Source: Caballeronia sp. LZ062 (GTDB lineage Bacteria; Pseudomonadota; Gammaproteobacteria; Burkholderiales; Burkholderiaceae). Taken from it: a stretch of DNA of 64,000 nt. Positions 62,894 through 64,000 of the stretch are shown here, piece by piece. Numbering within the stretch: the stretch's first letter is position 1; every line of letters starts with the position of its first letter. The stretch is taken from contig NZ_JARTWB010000002.1 of the NCBI RefSeq assembly GCF_031450785.1, positions 2,790,001-2,854,000 on the forward strand, given 5' to 3'. The notes below the pieces were generated by a model. The model was not told where the DNA came from. It saw only the letters and a list, made by a program, of their open reading frames with translations, and did no database searches. The translations under genes were made by a program, and so were the position numbers.

Positions 62894-64000
62894 GTGTCTC
62901 TCCTCTTGAGACCAGCGTTCCCCGATGGGGAACTGGTCAACGGATATCTCAGGCGAGTGTCCGACCTACATGAGAATCAGTCGTTGGCCCTGCTCTGTCG
63001 AAGATTGCTCGCGCGAAAGACAGGGCTCGACGGAATGCCGAGTTGCTTGGCCGAGTTTCATTCATCGATAGGACATCTGTACTGTGATGTTGAGACGCTT
63101 TTGTCTCGCCATACCTACCTCGACTACTACAGTTGCGGCCTGCCGGTGAATCGTCTCGGCGAGCAACGAGCGCGACTGTTGGGCAAGCTTCGTGGACCGG
63201 TACGGCTGTGCAGATTGCCGGTGTTGTTCACGCCTTCGGAGGGCGAGCATCTTGTTTGCACTGAATGCCTTTTGCTATCAGCGCACACATATCCTTTCGA
63301 ATTTGTACATCGGAATCACGTTGCGCCTTTCGTGACGGTCTGTGGCACACACGGCCGCCCGCTGGAATCACCTGGAACACAGGGTCTACTGTTCGACCAG
63401 CTATGTAGGTCATCGCCGACTCAGCGGCAATTGCTCTGTGCAATTGAGTTCGCGAAACGCACCACAGATTGCATCGAGGGTGGGCTTTTTGGCCTCATGT
63501 ATCAGAGGGAGAACGTGAGGAGGGCTTTATTAGAGGCGGGCTGGATTGCAGACGGAGGCCGAATCCATCTCGCACAGTTGATTGAGGAGTTCAAGCTCTT
63601 CTTTGACTCGTCGTTTGCGGACGAGCGGCTAGCCTTGCTACTGAGTTCACATGACCACGTTCATAACGCGATTCGGGCGTTGATGCGACCCGACCATGCG
63701 CTGCATCCGGTGTGGTGCATTCTGCTGGTCTGGTTCGCACAAGACTGTTCGTATTGGCAACATCGGCCGTCGGTCCGTGCTCGACAAGAGCAAGTCCGTC
63801 TCCCTGAGGACCATGAGATTGCCCAGCTCCTAGGAAAGCATGGTTCGCTGAACAAGGTGGCTCTGGAAGCTGGGGTAGACAAACATCGATTGGCGATGCG
63901 ATGCAGGCTTGTTGGTATCGCATTCACGCCGCGCGAACGGCACGTCGACGACAGCCAACTGAAGGCGGTTACGCGCTTGTTCGAAGACGGTCGACGACCA
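62894..64000 (+). CDS. TnsD/TniQ-type target-selection protein (partial, right edge)
   Basis: The 369 codons read so far contain no stop. The N-terminus LRPAFPDGELVNGYLRRVSDL is the TniQ start. A zinc site follows as C122-x2-C125 ... C150-x2-H153 within LVCTECLLLSAHTY and VTVCGTHGRPLE. Downstream is a helix-turn-helix-like segment (LGKHGSLNKVALEAGVDKHR) of the type seen in the C-terminal part of TnsD. Start is GTG at 62894, 1 bp after the tnsC-like stop; no Shine-Dalgarno is clear, so it is probably coupled. TnsD proteins bind a specific chromosomal site to direct insertion. Confidence 0.8.
   Translation, partial: MSLLLRPAFPDGELVNGYLRRVSDLHENQSLALLCRRLLARKTGLDGMPSCLAEFHSSIGHLYCDVETLLSRHTYLDYYSCGLPVNRLGEQRARLLGKLRGPVRLCRLPVLFTPSEGEHLVCTECLLLSAHTYPFEFVHRNHVAPFVTVCGTHGRPLESPGTQGLLFDQLCRSSPTQRQLLCAIEFAKRTTDCIEGGLFGLMYQRENVRRALLEAGWIADGGRIHLAQLIEEFKLFFDSSFADERLALLLSSHDHVHNAIRALMRPDHALHPVWCILLVWFAQDCSYWQHRPSVRARQEQVRLPEDHEIAQLLGKHGSLNKVALEAGVDKHRLAMRCRLVGIAFTPRERHVDDSQLKAVTRLFEDGRRP

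Noticed and set aside
1..64000. CRISPR arrays, rRNA, tRNA, complete insertion sequences, replication genes
   Set aside because: No regularly spaced repeats, no tRNA-like cloverleaf with a T-loop GTTCGA motif, and no DDE or tyrosine recombinase gene were recognised by eye. A tRNAscan or ISfinder search would be decisive.

Overview
The window is GC-rich proteobacterial DNA, almost certainly from a Burkholderiaceae member (Paraburkholderia, Caballeronia, Cupriavidus or a close relative). The basis is the company of genes: DUF4148 proteins, a BPSL0761-family protein, an IrlR/CopR-type two-component system, and an H-NS protein with a long Lys/Ala-rich tail. No rRNA, tRNA, CRISPR array, replication gene or complete insertion sequence was recognised, so chromosome, chromid and megaplasmid cannot be told apart. 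The density of metal-resistance genes suits an accessory island or large plasmid.

Layout. (1) 1-6.2 kb: czcCBA-type divalent-cation RND efflux operon. (2) 6.2-10.5 kb: small secreted proteins, a stand-alone receiver protein and three DUF4148 genes in different states of decay. (3) 10.5-21.6 kb: a copper block. On the minus strand it reads copL-like, small periplasmic protein, TolC-like lipoprotein, multicopper oxidase, CusF-like, CopC, CopD. On the plus strand it holds copRS, a CopZ-like chaperone and a beta-propeller protein. An acyltransferase and a second copL-like gene follow. (4) 21.6-28.5 kb: an arsenic block for inorganic and methylated arsenic (arsH, arsR, arsI, second arsR, arsC, acr3, an MFS exporter and an arsN-like remnant). 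(5) 28.8-31.7 kb: divergent cadA/cadR. (6) 32.3-42.4 kb: a copper/silver cusCBAF operon with DsbD, two small Cys/Met-rich secreted proteins and a PII-like protein. (7) 42.5-46.1 kb: CueR-type promoter, CopZ-like chaperone, ArsP-type permease, CDF transporter and MFS transporter. (8) 46.3-52.8 kb: three more stand-alone receiver proteins, a diguanylate cyclase, an unusual double-domain H-NS protein and a glycine-zipper protein. (9) 53-59.4 kb: a long minus-strand block of poorly known genes around a HipA-type kinase. (10) 59.5-64 kb: a frameshifted HAD-like gene, a hairpin-rich non-coding stretch, and a Tn7-like tnsC/tnsD pair that runs off the right edge.

How the parts fit. Cytoplasmic metal is captured by CopZ-like chaperones and pumped out by CadA, Acr3, the CDF and MFS proteins. 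Periplasmic metal is oxidised (multicopper oxidase), carried by CusF/CopC-like proteins and expelled by CzcCBA and CusCBA. Regulation is layered. A shared box (ATGA-N8-TCAT-N7-TCAT) stands before czcCBA, a DUF4148 gene and copRS. A 6-8-6 palindrome stands before both arsenic plus-strand operons. A CadR-type operator controls cadA and a CueR-type operator controls the copZ-permease unit.

The least explained parts are the HipA/ParS-like block with its co-directional unknown genes, and the tnsC/tnsD-like pair. That pair lacks tnsA/tnsB upstream, has a degenerate Walker A motif, and is preceded by a small reading frame broken by an in-frame stop.
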